DNA from: WM-3-3 sp041660045
Lineage (GTDB): Bacteria; Pseudomonadota; Gammaproteobacteria; Methylococcales; Methylomonadaceae
Length of the DNA stretch: 64,000 nt
Assembly: GCA_041660045.1 (NCBI GenBank)
Contig: JBAZXA010000005.1
Span: 1-64,000, forward strand
Direction of reading: 5' to 3'
Shown: positions 17,683 to 27,298 of the stretch, one piece after another
How the letters are laid out: each line of letters begins with the position of its first letter
Position numbering within the stretch: position 1 is the stretch's first letter
Program-made: the position numbers and the translations under genes
The notes under the pieces: generated by a model
Seen by the model: only the letters and a program-made list of their open reading frames with translations
Told to the model about the DNA's origin: nothing
Database searches by the model: none

Positions 17683-19026
17683 ATGTTTGATAAAATAGTC
17701 ATTGCCAACCGTGGCGAAATAGCCTTACGTATTTTGCGGGCTTGCCGTGAACTTGGCGTAAAAGTCGTTGCGGTCCACTCCGAAGCCGACCGGGATTTAA
17801 AACACGTGCGCTTAGCCGATGAATCGGTGTGCATAGGCCCTGCCTCTTCACTAGAAAGTTATTTAAATATTCCTGCCATTATCAGCGCTGCCGAGGTGAC
17901 CGATGCCGAAGCTATCCATCCGGGTTATGGTTTTTTATCTGAAAATGCTGATTTTTCTGAGAAAGTAAAGCAAAGTGGCTTTGTTTTTATTGGCCCTAAT
18001 GCCGATACTATCCGTTTAATGGGAGACAAAATCTCTGCCAAAAAAGCCATGCAAGCTGCCGGCATTCCTTGTGTGCCTGGTAATGGTGAACCGCTGGGAG
18101 ACGACCCTAAAACCAACTTAAAATTAGCCCATGAAATCGGCTATCCGGTTATTATTAAAGCCTCTGGCGGCGGCGGTGGCCGTGGCATGCGTACTGTGCA
18201 TACCGAAGCCGCACTGGTAAACGCCATAGCCATGACAAAAGCAGAAGCCAGTGCTGCGTTTGGTAATGCCACCGTCTACATGGAAAAATTTCTGGAAGAC
18301 CCCCGTCATATTGAATTTCAAGTCATCGCAGATTCCCATGGCAACGCCATCCACCTTGGTGAACGCGATTGCTCTATGCAACGCCGCCATCAAAAAGTCG
18401 TGGAAGAAGCACCAGCACCGGGCATTACTGAAGAACAGCGTAAATTTATGGGTGAGCGCTGTGCCAACGCCTGTATTGAAATAGGTTATTTGGGTGCTGG
18501 GACTTTTGAATTCCTGTATGAAAAAGGCGAGTTTTATTTCATAGAAATGAATACCCGTGTCCAGGTAGAACATCCGGTAACTGAAATGGTCACTGGTTTT
18601 GATATTGTTAAGGAACAATTGCGCATAGCCGCTGGCGAACGTCTTTCGATGACCCAAGATCAAGTCAAAATTCAAGGCCACGCCATCGAATGCCGGATCA
18701 ATGCTGAAGACCCCAAAACCTTTATGCCCTGCCCAGGGACTATTGACCAATTCCATATGCCAGGTGGCCCAGGTATCCGGTGTGAAACCCATATTTATAA
18801 CGGTTATAAAGTCCCGCCTTATTATGATTCAATGATAGGTAAACTGATTGCCCATGGTGAAGACCGTAAAAGCGCTATTGCCAGAATGAATACCGCTTTA
18901 AGTGAAATTATCATAGACGGCATTAAGACGAATATCCCATTGCAGCATGAGATTATGACCGACAGTGCTTTTGCTGCGGGTTGCCAAAATATCCATTATT
19001 TGGAAAAGAAATTAGGGCTTTATTAA
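17683..19026 (+). CDS. accC: biotin carboxylase subunit of acetyl-CoA carboxylase
   Basis: A 447-residue ATP-grasp enzyme that carboxylates biotin on AccB, the first step of fatty acid synthesis. The N-terminal domain starts FDKIVIANRGEIALRI, the ATP-binding glycine-rich loop is SGGGGGRGMR, and the metal- and bicarbonate-binding block includes FIEMNTRVQVEHPVTE. I chose ATG 17683 because it matches the start of AccC proteins; a GTG at 17662 would add seven residues that do not belong to the family. Confidence 0.97.
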   Translation: MFDKIVIANRGEIALRILRACRELGVKVVAVHSEADRDLKHVRLADESVCIGPASSLESYLNIPAIISAAEVTDAEAIHPGYGFLSENADFSEKVKQSGFVFIGPNADTIRLMGDKISAKKAMQAAGIPCVPGNGEPLGDDPKTNLKLAHEIGYPVIIKASGGGGGRGMRTVHTEAALVNAIAMTKAEASAAFGNATVYMEKFLEDPRHIEFQVIADSHGNAIHLGERDCSMQRRHQKVVEEAPAPGITEEQRKFMGERCANACIEIGYLGAGTFEFLYEKGEFYFIEMNTRVQVEHPVTEMVTGFDIVKEQLRIAAGERLSMTQDQVKIQGHAIECRINAEDPKTFMPCPGTIDQFHMPGGPGIRCETHIYNGYKVPPYYDSMIGKLIAHGEDRKSAIARMNTALSEIIIDGIKTNIPLQHEIMTDSAFAAGCQNIHYLEKKLGLY

Positions 19027-19034
19027 CATTAACC

Positions 19035-19065
19035 TAAGCCAGCTGCCTTAGCAGCAGCTGGCTTA
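19035..19065. repeat. perfect 11-bp stem hairpin between accC and prmA
   Basis: TAAGCCAGCTG and CAGCTGGCTTA pair without mismatch around a 9-base loop. No T-run follows on the plus strand, so it is not a standard terminator. It could protect the accBC mRNA or attenuate read-through into prmA. Confidence 0.6.
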
Positions 19066-19084
19066 CCCAACTATTTACCGTGTT

Positions 19085-19963
19085 ATGGCCTGGCATCAAG
19101 TTTCAGTGATCACCAATGAAAATACAGCGCCTGAACTTGCTGATTTTTTTAGCAATTTAGGCGCTGTCTCGGTCACCTATATGGATGCTGAGGATGAACC
19201 TGTTTATGAACCCGCCCTAGGCGAGACAAAAATTTGGAGTAATACCCAAGTGATTGCCTTGTATGAACTCAATGCTGAGCCTGAGCTCATCAAAAGCCAA
19301 GTGTTTGGGCATTTTAACGCTGCCTTGCTTAAGCAATGGCTGTATGAAGAAGTCGATGACCAAGAATGGGAGCGCGCCTGGATGGCATATTACCATCCGA
19401 TGAAGTTTGCTGATAGGCTTTGGGTTTGCCCAACTGGCCAAGAACAGCACGAAGCAAACTGTGTCTGTCTAACCCTAGACCCAGGCTTGGCATTTGGCAC
19501 TGGTACCCATCCAACCACAGCCTTATGCTTAGAATGGTTAGCTAGCCATGACTTAAGTGGTAAAAGTGTTATTGATTATGGCTGCGGTTCAGGTATTTTG
19601 GCGATTGCCGCCATTTTGTTAGGTGCCAGCACAGCTTATGCTATCGATATAGACCCGCAGGCGATTACTGCCACGCAAAACAATGCCTTAAAAAATAATG
19701 TCCAAGACCAAATCCATTGCTATTTGCCTGAACAGTTTCAACGCCAACCTGCTGATATAGTGTTAGCCAATATACTAGCTAAGCCCCTGATTGAAATGTC
19801 TAAGCAGATAACCGAATTAGTTATTCCCCATGGCCAATTGATATTGTCAGGTATCTTGCTGGAACAAGCGCAAGCTGTCGAAGCAGCCTATAACCAGCAG
19901 TTTAATTTCCAAGCCTTGGTCCAGCAGGAAGACTGGATACGCTTAGATGCCCGCAAAGGTTAG
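19085..19963 (+). CDS. prmA: ribosomal protein L11 methyltransferase
   Basis: A 292-residue SAM-dependent methyltransferase that methylates ribosomal protein L11. The N-terminal substrate-recognition domain begins MAWHQVSVIT; the catalytic domain has the SAM motif VIDYGCGSGILAIAA (about 159-173) and the block LAFGTGTHPTT before it. The post-motif LANILAKPL is typical. It sits 3 bases before the zinc-ribbon gene and follows accC, a conserved order. Confidence 0.95.
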   Translation: MAWHQVSVITNENTAPELADFFSNLGAVSVTYMDAEDEPVYEPALGETKIWSNTQVIALYELNAEPELIKSQVFGHFNAALLKQWLYEEVDDQEWERAWMAYYHPMKFADRLWVCPTGQEQHEANCVCLTLDPGLAFGTGTHPTTALCLEWLASHDLSGKSVIDYGCGSGILAIAAILLGASTAYAIDIDPQAITATQNNALKNNVQDQIHCYLPEQFQRQPADIVLANILAKPLIEMSKQITELVIPHGQLILSGILLEQAQAVEAAYNQQFNFQALVQQEDWIRLDARKG

Positions 19964-19966
19964 GCA

Positions 19967-20623
19967 ATGTTTGCAAACTGCCCTGAATGCCATGAAAGCC
20001 AACCTATCAGCATAGAGCAGTTACGTGAAAACCGAGGCATGGTGCGTTGCATTGCTTGCCAAATTTTTTACGATGCCATACCGGGGCTGACTGAAACCAG
20101 CCAGCAAGCACCTAGCCAACCAACAGTTAGCGAATTGCCTTGGGAAAACAAGCGCCACACTGCAGGCTCGCGGTTTTGGCAAGCCGGTATTGTGCTCAAT
20201 TTGATTCTGTTGTTCGGCCAATTTGTCTATTTTGAAGCAGATAAAATACCTCAACAACCCAAACTGCGCTTATGGCTAGAAAAAATTTCAGGCGCATTAA
20301 ATTTCCCATTACCAGCCTATAAAAACCTAGATGAGCTAAATGTGTTAGAAGGCTCATTCAGCCGACAAGCTGATAATAATTATTTATTCCATGCGGTGCT
20401 TAGCAATCAATCCGAGTATCGTATGGCTTATCCCCGGGTAAAATTAAGCTTGCTTGATTTTAATGGTGATTTATTTGCCCAAAGGATATTCCAAGCAAAG
20501 GACTATTTAAGCCCCACTGACGATGCCTATACCATGGCCGCCAATGCGACCTTAGAAATTAGCTTAATTATTACCCCGCCAGCTACTAAAATTGGCGGTT
20601 ATACTTTTGAATTGATCAATTAA
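19967..20623 (+). CDS. zinc-ribbon DUF3426 membrane protein
   Basis: A 218-residue protein with an N-terminal MJ0042-type zinc ribbon (CPEC at 5-8 and CIAC at about 29-32), a transmembrane segment at about 70-90 and a periplasmic DUF3426 domain. Its function is unknown. The same kind of gene follows prmA in many gammaproteobacteria, which supports the assignment. It is 2 bases from rlmI, so probably in the same transcript. Confidence 0.85.
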   Translation: MFANCPECHESQPISIEQLRENRGMVRCIACQIFYDAIPGLTETSQQAPSQPTVSELPWENKRHTAGSRFWQAGIVLNLILLFGQFVYFEADKIPQQPKLRLWLEKISGALNFPLPAYKNLDELNVLEGSFSRQADNNYLFHAVLSNQSEYRMAYPRVKLSLLDFNGDLFAQRIFQAKDYLSPTDDAYTMAANATLEISLIITPPATKIGGYTFELIN

Positions 20624-20625
20624 TA

Positions 20626-21822
20626 ATGGCGCTACCCGACCTTTATCTAAAAAAAAATGAAGACAAACGCCTACGTAAAGGCCATCTTTGGGTTTTCAGT
20701 AACGAAATTGATAGTCAGCGTAGCCCTTTAGAGCAATTCCAAGCTGGCGATTTAGTGCACATCCGCAGTGACGACGGTAAAATCTTGGGCACGGCTTATG
20801 TTAATCCACAAACCTTGATTGCAGCGCGGCTATTATCGAGAAAAGCCAATGTTAAATTGGCTGGCAATTTTTTTAAAGAACGCATAAACACCGCCCTGAT
20901 GCTACGGGAAAAGATTTTTTCCAAGCCCTATTATCGCTTGATATTTGGTGAGAGTGACGGCTTGCCTGGCTTAGTCATTGACCGTTTTGGCGAGGTATTG
21001 TCAGTACAAATTACCACTGCCGGCATGGAACAGCGCAAAGATTTTTTGATATCTACCTTAGTTGACAGACTTAAGCCGAGTGCCATAGTCTTAAAAAATG
21101 ATACTAGCCAGCGCGAACTGGAAGGCCTTAGCCTTATTTCTGAAATTGCTTACGGCAAGCTTCCAGAACCCCTAGTCATAGAAGAAAATAAGGCTTTGTT
21201 TCAAATCGATATACTCGATGGCCAAAAAACCGGATGGTTTTATGACCATCGCTATAGCCGCGCCCAAATGGCCAGCTTAGCTAACAAGCAGCGGGTTTTG
21301 GATCTTTTTTGTTACACTGGCGCCTGGAGCATACCAGCTGCCTTGGCTGGTGCCAGCGAAGTGACAGGCGTTGATGCCTCCGAAGCGGCATTGTCGCTAG
21401 CGGCGACCAATGCGCAACTTAACGGCATAGCAAGTAAGCTGAATTTAGTCCGTTCTGATGTTTTTGAGTTTCTTAAAACAGCGCGTCTAGATAATCAACT
21501 GTATGACATTATTGTATTAGACCCACCTGCGTTGATTAAGCGCAAAAAAGATTTCAAACTGGGTTATGAAGCCTACCGGCGATTAAACCAATTAGCATTA
21601 CAAGTATTAAACAAAAACGGTATTTTAGTCTCTGCTTCTTGCTCCCATCATTTAAGCCGGGAAAATTTACAAGAATTATTACGCGCGTCCGGACGCCATA
21701 TTGATAGGCATTTAACTTTTTTCAGCCAAGGCGGGCAAGGCCCTGACCACCCGATTGACCCAGCCATGCCCGAAAGTGAATATTTAAAAACATTTTTTTG
21801 CTCAGTGTCATCCAGCCTTTAA
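20626..21822 (+). CDS. rlmI: 23S rRNA m5C1962-type methyltransferase RlmI
   Basis: A 398-residue class I methyltransferase, close in length to Escherichia coli RlmI (396). An N-terminal PUA domain (about 1-75) binds RNA; the catalytic domain has VLDLFCYTGAWSIPAAL as SAM motif, LDPPAL, and the catalytic Cys in SCSHH. It methylates cytosine 1962 of 23S rRNA in enterics, and the family match suggests the same here. A hairpin (21812-21818 with 21834-21840) overlaps the stop. Confidence 0.85.
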   Translation: MALPDLYLKKNEDKRLRKGHLWVFSNEIDSQRSPLEQFQAGDLVHIRSDDGKILGTAYVNPQTLIAARLLSRKANVKLAGNFFKERINTALMLREKIFSKPYYRLIFGESDGLPGLVIDRFGEVLSVQITTAGMEQRKDFLISTLVDRLKPSAIVLKNDTSQRELEGLSLISEIAYGKLPEPLVIEENKALFQIDILDGQKTGWFYDHRYSRAQMASLANKQRVLDLFCYTGAWSIPAALAGASEVTGVDASEAALSLAATNAQLNGIASKLNLVRSDVFEFLKTARLDNQLYDIIVLDPPALIKRKKDFKLGYEAYRRLNQLALQVLNKNGILVSASCSHHLSRENLQELLRASGRHIDRHLTFFSQGGQGPDHPIDPAMPESEYLKTFFCSVSSSL

Positions 21823-21914
21823 AATAGTGCTGCAGGCTGGCAAACCGCTTACCCTATAACATTAATTCACAATAACGGCTAAAACCCAAGCCAATAACAA
21901 AGAGGAATTTAGTA

Positions 21915-22448
21915 ATGAAAGCATGTGAAACCTGCCATCGTGTTGATATAGGCAAACACCACAACGAAATGTCGATACCGGCTCGGGCCATCGGCATGAT
22001 TTTTGTGTATTTGCCTCTGTTAACCTTACCTTTTGTCATTTTAAGCGCTTATCTGACCTATTATCATTTACGTTTAGTCGGCGGTAAGCATATAAAAACT
22101 TGGTCAGACTTTTTACCCGACAGAAACAGTTATCGCTATACCTTAGAAAACCAAATTGCCATGGAACCCTCTTTTAAGGCCAGTGCATCACAATATAAAC
22201 TGTTTTGGATTTTAAACTGTACCTGGTATTGCCCATACAGCGTGGCTTTGTTTGAATGGCATACCTATTTAGTTAAACTTGTTGAAAATTGGTGGTGTCC
22301 ATTTGGTCACGATAAAAAACAAGGCTATAGTGACGCTAAAATCGACAAGTCGTTCTGGCATCTCAATACCGTCGATACTGAAAAAATGAACCCTGAAGAC
22401 CGGGATAATCCAATTTGGAACGAAGATTGCGATAAAAATGGCCAGTAA
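21915..22448 (+). CDS. membrane protein of unknown function with N-terminal CxxCH
   Basis: A 177-residue protein with a good ribosome-binding site (AGAGGAA). It begins MKACETCH, so a CxxCH motif lies at residues 4-8, before a transmembrane helix at about 26-49. A second, less hydrophobic stretch rich in Trp and Cys is at about 94-115. The C-terminal third is polar and rich in Trp and Asp. CxxCH could bind c-type haem if the N-terminus faced the periplasm, or a metal otherwise; no signal peptide precedes it. I recognise no family. It stands alone between rlmI and dusB. Confidence 0.7.
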   Translation: MKACETCHRVDIGKHHNEMSIPARAIGMIFVYLPLLTLPFVILSAYLTYYHLRLVGGKHIKTWSDFLPDRNSYRYTLENQIAMEPSFKASASQYKLFWILNCTWYCPYSVALFEWHTYLVKLVENWWCPFGHDKKQGYSDAKIDKSFWHLNTVDTEKMNPEDRDNPIWNEDCDKNGQ

Positions 22449-22494
22449 CCCTAGTCACTGCTGGTATTAAACATTTATACGCAAGCTCTTTAAC

Positions 22495-23499
22495 ATGAAA
22501 ATTGGCCATTACCACCTAGAAAATAAGCTGATACTTGCCCCTATGGCTGGTATTAGTGACCGTCCGTTCCGCGAATTGTGCAAGCAATTCGGTGCAGGCT
22601 TGACGGTTTCTGAAATGGTAGCCTCCAACCCTGCTTTACAGCTGCATAAAAAAACCTTATTAAAAGCCAATCATGAGGGCGAAAGCGGTTTATGTTCTGT
22701 ACAAATTGTTGGCACCCATCCAAGGCAAATGGCCGAAGCCGCTATCAGCAATGTTGCTAGGGGGGCTAAAATTATTGATATCAATATGGGTTGCCCAGCC
22801 AAAAAGGTATGCTCAGTTGCCGCTGGTTCTGCTTTGTTAAAAGACCCCATACTGGTCAAACAAATCCTTGAAAGCGTAGTCAATGCTGTACCGGTACCGG
22901 TAACTTTAAAAATCCGTACCGGCTGGGATACGCAACAACGCAACGCCTTAGAAATCGCTAAAATAGCCGAATCTTCAGGCATTGCCGCTTTGACCATACA
23001 CGGTAGGACGCGCGCCTGCAAATTTACGGGATTTGCCGAATATGACACCATAAAATTAGTCAAACAGCAGGTTAGTATCCCAGTGATTGCCAATGGCGAT
23101 ATAGATAGCCCTGAAAAAGCCCGCCATGTACTCGCATACACCCAAGCTGATGCACTCATGATTGGCCGGGCTGCCCAAGGACAACCGTGGATATTTCGAG
23201 ACATCAACCATTTTTTAAAACACGGTGCCGTACCCAATAAACCTGACATCCAAAGCATACACAAAACACTTACACAGCATTTGGAACAACTCTACAGTTT
23301 CTACGGCACAACGACTGGTGTTAGAATGGCCAGAAAACATATCGCTTGGTATTTTGCGCAACTCGGGCCGTTGCCATCAAGTATAAAAAAAAATTTATTG
23401 TTAGCAGAGCAACCCAGCTTACAACAATCTTTAGTCTCTTCGACCTTCAATTTTTTCATCAACGAACATGCAGCGATTTATGGACTCCGTGAAATCTAA
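22495..23499 (+). CDS. dusB: tRNA dihydrouridine synthase B
   Basis: A 334-residue FMN enzyme that reduces uridines in tRNA to dihydrouridine. The TIM-barrel start is LILAPMAGISDRPFRELC; the catalytic Cys is in DINMGCPAKKVC; the FMN and RNA-binding block is TIHGRTR. A helical C-terminal domain follows (about 240-334). It overlaps fis by 32 bases. The dusB-fis pair is conserved in gammaproteobacteria, where translation of fis can depend on dusB. Confidence 0.96.
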   Translation: MKIGHYHLENKLILAPMAGISDRPFRELCKQFGAGLTVSEMVASNPALQLHKKTLLKANHEGESGLCSVQIVGTHPRQMAEAAISNVARGAKIIDINMGCPAKKVCSVAAGSALLKDPILVKQILESVVNAVPVPVTLKIRTGWDTQQRNALEIAKIAESSGIAALTIHGRTRACKFTGFAEYDTIKLVKQQVSIPVIANGDIDSPEKARHVLAYTQADALMIGRAAQGQPWIFRDINHFLKHGAVPNKPDIQSIHKTLTQHLEQLYSFYGTTTGVRMARKHIAWYFAQLGPLPSSIKKNLLLAEQPSLQQSLVSSTFNFFINEHAAIYGLREI

Positions 23500-23764
23500 C
23501 CCCGATATTTTAGAGATCAAAAGCCGACGTACTAGCGACATCCCGTTAGCAAGCCATGTTAAGATTGCTGTAGAACATTATTTTTCGCAGTTAAAAGACC
23601 ATGAAGCCTGTAATTTATATACGCTAGTGATTAACGAAGTTGAAAAACCGTTATTAGAGGCGGCATTAGCCCATGCTGGTTACAACCAAAGTAAAGCAGC
23701 CAAAGTTTTAGGCTTAAGCCGTAGCACTTTAAGGAAAAAACTAGATCAGCACGGTATCTCCTAA
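23468..23764 (+). CDS. fis: DNA-binding protein Fis
   Basis: A 98-residue nucleoid protein, the same length as Escherichia coli Fis. The C-terminal helix-turn-helix (about 70-98) reads AGYNQSKAAKVLGLSRSTLRKKL. It bends DNA and regulates rRNA promoters, recombination and replication in growing cells. The start is either ATG 23468, inside dusB, or ATG 23480; neither has a strong ribosome-binding site, which fits coupling to dusB. Confidence 0.95.
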   Translation: MQRFMDSVKSNPDILEIKSRRTSDIPLASHVKIAVEHYFSQLKDHEACNLYTLVINEVEKPLLEAALAHAGYNQSKAAKVLGLSRSTLRKKLDQHGIS

Positions 23765-23794
23765 CTCTTCCCACTTTAATTTTAATTCCTGAAC

Positions 23795-25357
23795 ATGAAT
23801 AAAAAAATTACCCGTGCTTTAATCAGTGTTTCTGATAAAACAGGTATTGTTGACTTTTGCCTGGGCTTAAGCCAACTAGGCATAGCGTTATTATCAACTG
23901 GTGGCACGGCTAAAATTTTAGCTGAATCAGGTATTCCTGTACTTGAAGTGGCTGACTATACGGCGTTTCCTGAAATGATGGGCGGGCGAGTTAAAACCTT
24001 ACACCCTAAAATCCATGGTGGCATTTTAGGTCGTAGAGGCGTCGATGATGACATCATGGCGGCTAATGACATCGCCGCCATAGACATGGTTGTGGTTAAT
24101 TTATATCCGTTTGGGCAAACCATAGCCCAGCCCGATTGCAGCTTTGAAAACGCTATTGAAAATATTGATATCGGCGGCCCGGCCATGATCCGCTCTGCTG
24201 CCAAAAACCATGCCGATGTTGCAGTGGTTGTTGACCCTAGCTACTATGCCGCTATCCTATCCGAACTTAAGTTGCATAATGCTAGCCTTAGCCAACCAAC
24301 ACGCTTTGATTTGGCACGCAAAAGTTTTGAGCACACAGCCAACTATGATACTGCCATTGCACGTTATCTGGCCCAACTAGGCAATGAGCGCTTTCCTGAA
24401 ACACTAAACCTTCAATTTTTTCGTCAACAAAACATGCGTTATGGTGAAAACCCGCACCAGCAAGCCGCGTTTTATCGGGAAAAATTTGCTCTACCAGGGA
24501 CTATTGCCGCAGCTGAACAATTACAAGGCAAAGCACTTTCCTACAATAATATCGCTGATGCCGATGCCGCTTTAGAATGTGTTAAAAGTTTTAACCACCT
24601 ACCGACTTGCGTTATCGTAAAACATGCCAACCCTTGTGGTGTAGCTGAAGCCGATAGCCTGCTTAAGGCTTATGATAAAGCTTATGCAACAGACCCTACT
24701 TCCGCTTTTGGAGGTATTATTGCGTTCAATCAAGAACTTGATGCTGCCACTGCTGAAGCAATCATACAACGCCAATTTGTTGAAGTCATCATTGCACCCG
24801 CGATAACTACCGATGCCCAGGCGATATTATCCGAAAAACTTAATGTCCGTGTTTTGCGCTGTGGTTTTTGGCAACCGGATGCTGAGAGCTCAAGCCTAGA
24901 TTTTAAACGGGTTGCCGGAGGCTTGCTTGTACAAGATAAAGATACCGCTTTGCTAAACCAGGCAGACCTTAAAATTGTAAGCCTGCGCCAACCCAGTGCA
25001 GAAGAACAGGATGATTTGATTTTTGCTTGGAAAGTTGCCAAATTCATCAAATCTAATGCCATTGTTTATTGCAAAAATGGCCAAACCATTGGTGTTGGTG
25101 CAGGTCAAATGAGCCGGGTGTATTCAGCTAAAATAGCGAGTATTAAAGCCCAAGATGAAAACTTAATTGTCGCTGGTTCAGTAATGGCATCAGATGCTTT
25201 TTTTCCATTTCGGGATGGCATAGACGCGGCTGCCGAAGCCGGCATTACCGCTATCATCCAGCCTGGCGGCTCAATGCGTGATGAAGAAACAATCGCTGCT
25301 GCCAATGAACATAATATGGCCATGTTGTTTACTGGCATGCGCCATTTTAGGCATTGA
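23795..25357 (+). CDS. purH: bifunctional AICAR transformylase / IMP cyclohydrolase
   Basis: A 520-residue enzyme for the last two steps of IMP synthesis. The N-terminal IMP cyclohydrolase domain (about 1-195) includes ALISVSDKTGI and GGRVKTLHPKIHGG; the transformylase domain has the catalytic region CVIVKHANPCGVA (with Lys-His). The length is standard. It is 46 bases ahead of purD, the usual purH-purD pair. Confidence 0.97.
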   Translation: MNKKITRALISVSDKTGIVDFCLGLSQLGIALLSTGGTAKILAESGIPVLEVADYTAFPEMMGGRVKTLHPKIHGGILGRRGVDDDIMAANDIAAIDMVVVNLYPFGQTIAQPDCSFENAIENIDIGGPAMIRSAAKNHADVAVVVDPSYYAAILSELKLHNASLSQPTRFDLARKSFEHTANYDTAIARYLAQLGNERFPETLNLQFFRQQNMRYGENPHQQAAFYREKFALPGTIAAAEQLQGKALSYNNIADADAALECVKSFNHLPTCVIVKHANPCGVAEADSLLKAYDKAYATDPTSAFGGIIAFNQELDAATAEAIIQRQFVEVIIAPAITTDAQAILSEKLNVRVLRCGFWQPDAESSSLDFKRVAGGLLVQDKDTALLNQADLKIVSLRQPSAEEQDDLIFAWKVAKFIKSNAIVYCKNGQTIGVGAGQMSRVYSAKIASIKAQDENLIVAGSVMASDAFFPFRDGIDAAAEAGITAIIQPGGSMRDEETIAAANEHNMAMLFTGMRHFRH

Positions 25358-25415
25358 ATTAGCAACATAACCGCGATTTTCGCTTATTGTGTAGCCTTTT
25401 ATCTTGAGCGTATTT

Positions 25416-26702
25416 ATGAATATCCTAATTGTTGGCAATGGCGGCCGTGAACATGCCTTAGCCTGGAAAGCCCGGCAATCACCTTTAGCAGATAACGTAT
25501 TTGTGGCGCCAGGTAACGCTGGCACCGCTTTAGAAGCAGGTATTGAAAACATCGCTATTGCAGTGGACAACCTGCCCGCATTAGTTGAATTTGCCCTGCA
25601 ACAAAATATCGGCCTTACCATCATAGGCCCTGAAGTGCCTTTGGTTTTAGGTATTGTCGATAGCTTTCAAAAAGCCGGCTTAAAATGCCTAGGCCCTAGC
25701 GCGCTTGCCGCTCAGCTGGAAGGCTCAAAATCTTTTTGTAAAGATTTCATGGTACGCCACCATATTCCGACCGCCGCTTATCAAAGTTTTACTGATGCTG
25801 ACCTAGCCATAGCCTATATAAAGCAACAAGGCGCACCTATCGTCGTAAAAGCGGATGGTTTAGCTGCTGGCAAAGGTGTCGTCGTAGCCCAAGACCAACA
25901 AACGGCCATAGCCGCAGTAAAAGACATGTTGTCTGGTAATGTTTATGGCCAAGCCGGAAACCGCGTTGTGATAGAAGAATTCTTATCGGGTGAAGAAGCC
26001 AGTTTTATTGTTATTGCCGATGGTAAGACTGCCCATGCAATGGCAACTTCACAAGACCATAAAGCCCGCGACAATGGCGACTTAGGCCCTAATACCGGTG
26101 GAATGGGAGCTTATTCACCCGCGCCTGTGGTTAGCCCTGAAATACATAACAAAGTCATGCAAGAAGTGATTATGCCTACTTTAAAAGGCATGGCTGAAGA
26201 TGGCGTACCTTATACTGGCTTTTTATACGCCGGTTTGATGATTACACCTGCAGGGGCTATTAAGGTTTTAGAATATAATTGCCGATTTGGAGACCCTGAA
26301 ACACAACCCATTATGATGCGCCTTAAAAGCGACTTAGTCAGTTTATGTTTAGCAGCTATAGACCAAACTCTTGACCAAACCACAACCGAGTGGGATAGCC
26401 GTAGTGCATTAGGCGTGGTTTTAGCCTCAGGTGGTTATCCAGATACTTACCAAAAAGGCGACCCGATTACGGGCTTACCTAGCCAAAGCAGCGAGGACCT
26501 AAAAGTATTCCATGCTGGCACGGTGCAGGCAAACGGTGCAGTACTCACCGCGGGTGGCCGTGTTTTATGTGTTTGCGCCTTAGGTGATGACCTTAAACAA
26601 GCACAAACTAAAGCTTATGCTTTAACACAGGGCATACACTGGCATAATATGTTTTACCGTAATGATATCGGCTTTAAAGCGCTCAAAAATTCACTAAACT
26701 AA
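25416..26702 (+). CDS. purD: phosphoribosylamine-glycine ligase
   Basis: A 428-residue ATP-grasp ligase making glycinamide ribonucleotide in purine synthesis. The start MNILIVGNGGREHALAW is the family N-terminus, so I use ATG 25416 and not the TTG at 25404. The ATP-grasp part contains VVKADGLAAGKGVVVA and GFLYAGLMIT; LEYNCRFGDPETQ is the metal-binding block. It converges with alkB, and the two genes overlap by 9 bases at their ends. Confidence 0.96.
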   Translation: MNILIVGNGGREHALAWKARQSPLADNVFVAPGNAGTALEAGIENIAIAVDNLPALVEFALQQNIGLTIIGPEVPLVLGIVDSFQKAGLKCLGPSALAAQLEGSKSFCKDFMVRHHIPTAAYQSFTDADLAIAYIKQQGAPIVVKADGLAAGKGVVVAQDQQTAIAAVKDMLSGNVYGQAGNRVVIEEFLSGEEASFIVIADGKTAHAMATSQDHKARDNGDLGPNTGGMGAYSPAPVVSPEIHNKVMQEVIMPTLKGMAEDGVPYTGFLYAGLMITPAGAIKVLEYNCRFGDPETQPIMMRLKSDLVSLCLAAIDQTLDQTTTEWDSRSALGVVLASGGYPDTYQKGDPITGLPSQSSEDLKVFHAGTVQANGAVLTAGGRVLCVCALGDDLKQAQTKAYALTQGIHWHNMFYRNDIGFKALKNSLN

Positions 26703-27293
26703 AATTTTCCTAAAAGTTAAGTTAATTCTAGGGCGTTTTAAGCGTTTGCTTTTGGGTAATGCATGCCGCCAATGCTGTTGCAGGCTACCTGCCATAATTA
26801 ACAAATCAGCATCAGCCAATTCTATGTTAACACTGTGTTTGCTTTTTTTATGGCATAGTTTAAACAATCGGGTCTCACCAAAGCTTAGTGAGGCTATCAA
26901 AGGCTGGGCACCAAGTTCCGGCTCTTTATCTGAATGCCATCCCATCGCATCTTGACCATCACGGTATAAATTGCCCAACACACTATTAAACTGATAAGCA
27001 CACTGTTGTTCCATACGCATTTTGATGCCCCATAACAGTTCAGGCCAAGCTAAAGGTTGATGGTCGATGCCAGAATAGCGATAACTCGCATTGGCATCAC
27101 CATACCAGCACACCAAGCGGGGTGACTTGACCCACTTACCGAATAAGAACAGCTGTTCCTCACGCCAAGCTAAATTGTCATGCAATTGCAGGAATAAAGC
27201 CAGCGCTTCCGCGTGTTGATAAATCTGGGGTATTTTATATAGCTCTCCGTCAAAGGGTAACAAATTTTCTTGTAACCCTAAACAACAAGCCAT
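26694..27293 (-). CDS. 2-oxoglutarate/Fe(II) dioxygenase, AlkB family
   Basis: A 199-residue DNA/RNA demethylase-like protein. Iron ligands are visible: His and Asp in MGWHSDKEPELG, and His in QQHWRHALPK. The 2-oxoglutarate-binding Arg residues are in RPRINLTFR at the end. The short form without an N-terminal extension resembles the ALKBH2-like bacterial group that removes methyl groups from adenine and cytosine. It lies 5 bases upstream of the end of the TonB receptor gene, but on the same strand as that operon, so it could be read from the operon's transcript. Confidence 0.9.
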   Translation of the reverse strand: MACCLGLQENLLPFDGELYKIPQIYQHAEALALFLQLHDNLAWREEQLFLFGKWVKSPRLVCWYGDANASYRYSGIDHQPLAWPELLWGIKMRMEQQCAYQFNSVLGNLYRDGQDAMGWHSDKEPELGAQPLIASLSFGETRLFKLCHKKSKHSVNIELADADLLIMAGSLQQHWRHALPKSKRLKRPRINLTFRKILV

Positions 27294-27298
27294 AAAAA

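Noticed and set aside
18124..18792. A 222-codon open frame on the minus strand
   Set aside because: It lies wholly inside accC, has no ribosome-binding site and its product looks like no family; it mirrors the codon pattern of accC.
22671..23264. A 197-codon open frame on the minus strand
   Set aside because: Antisense to dusB; no signal of a real product.
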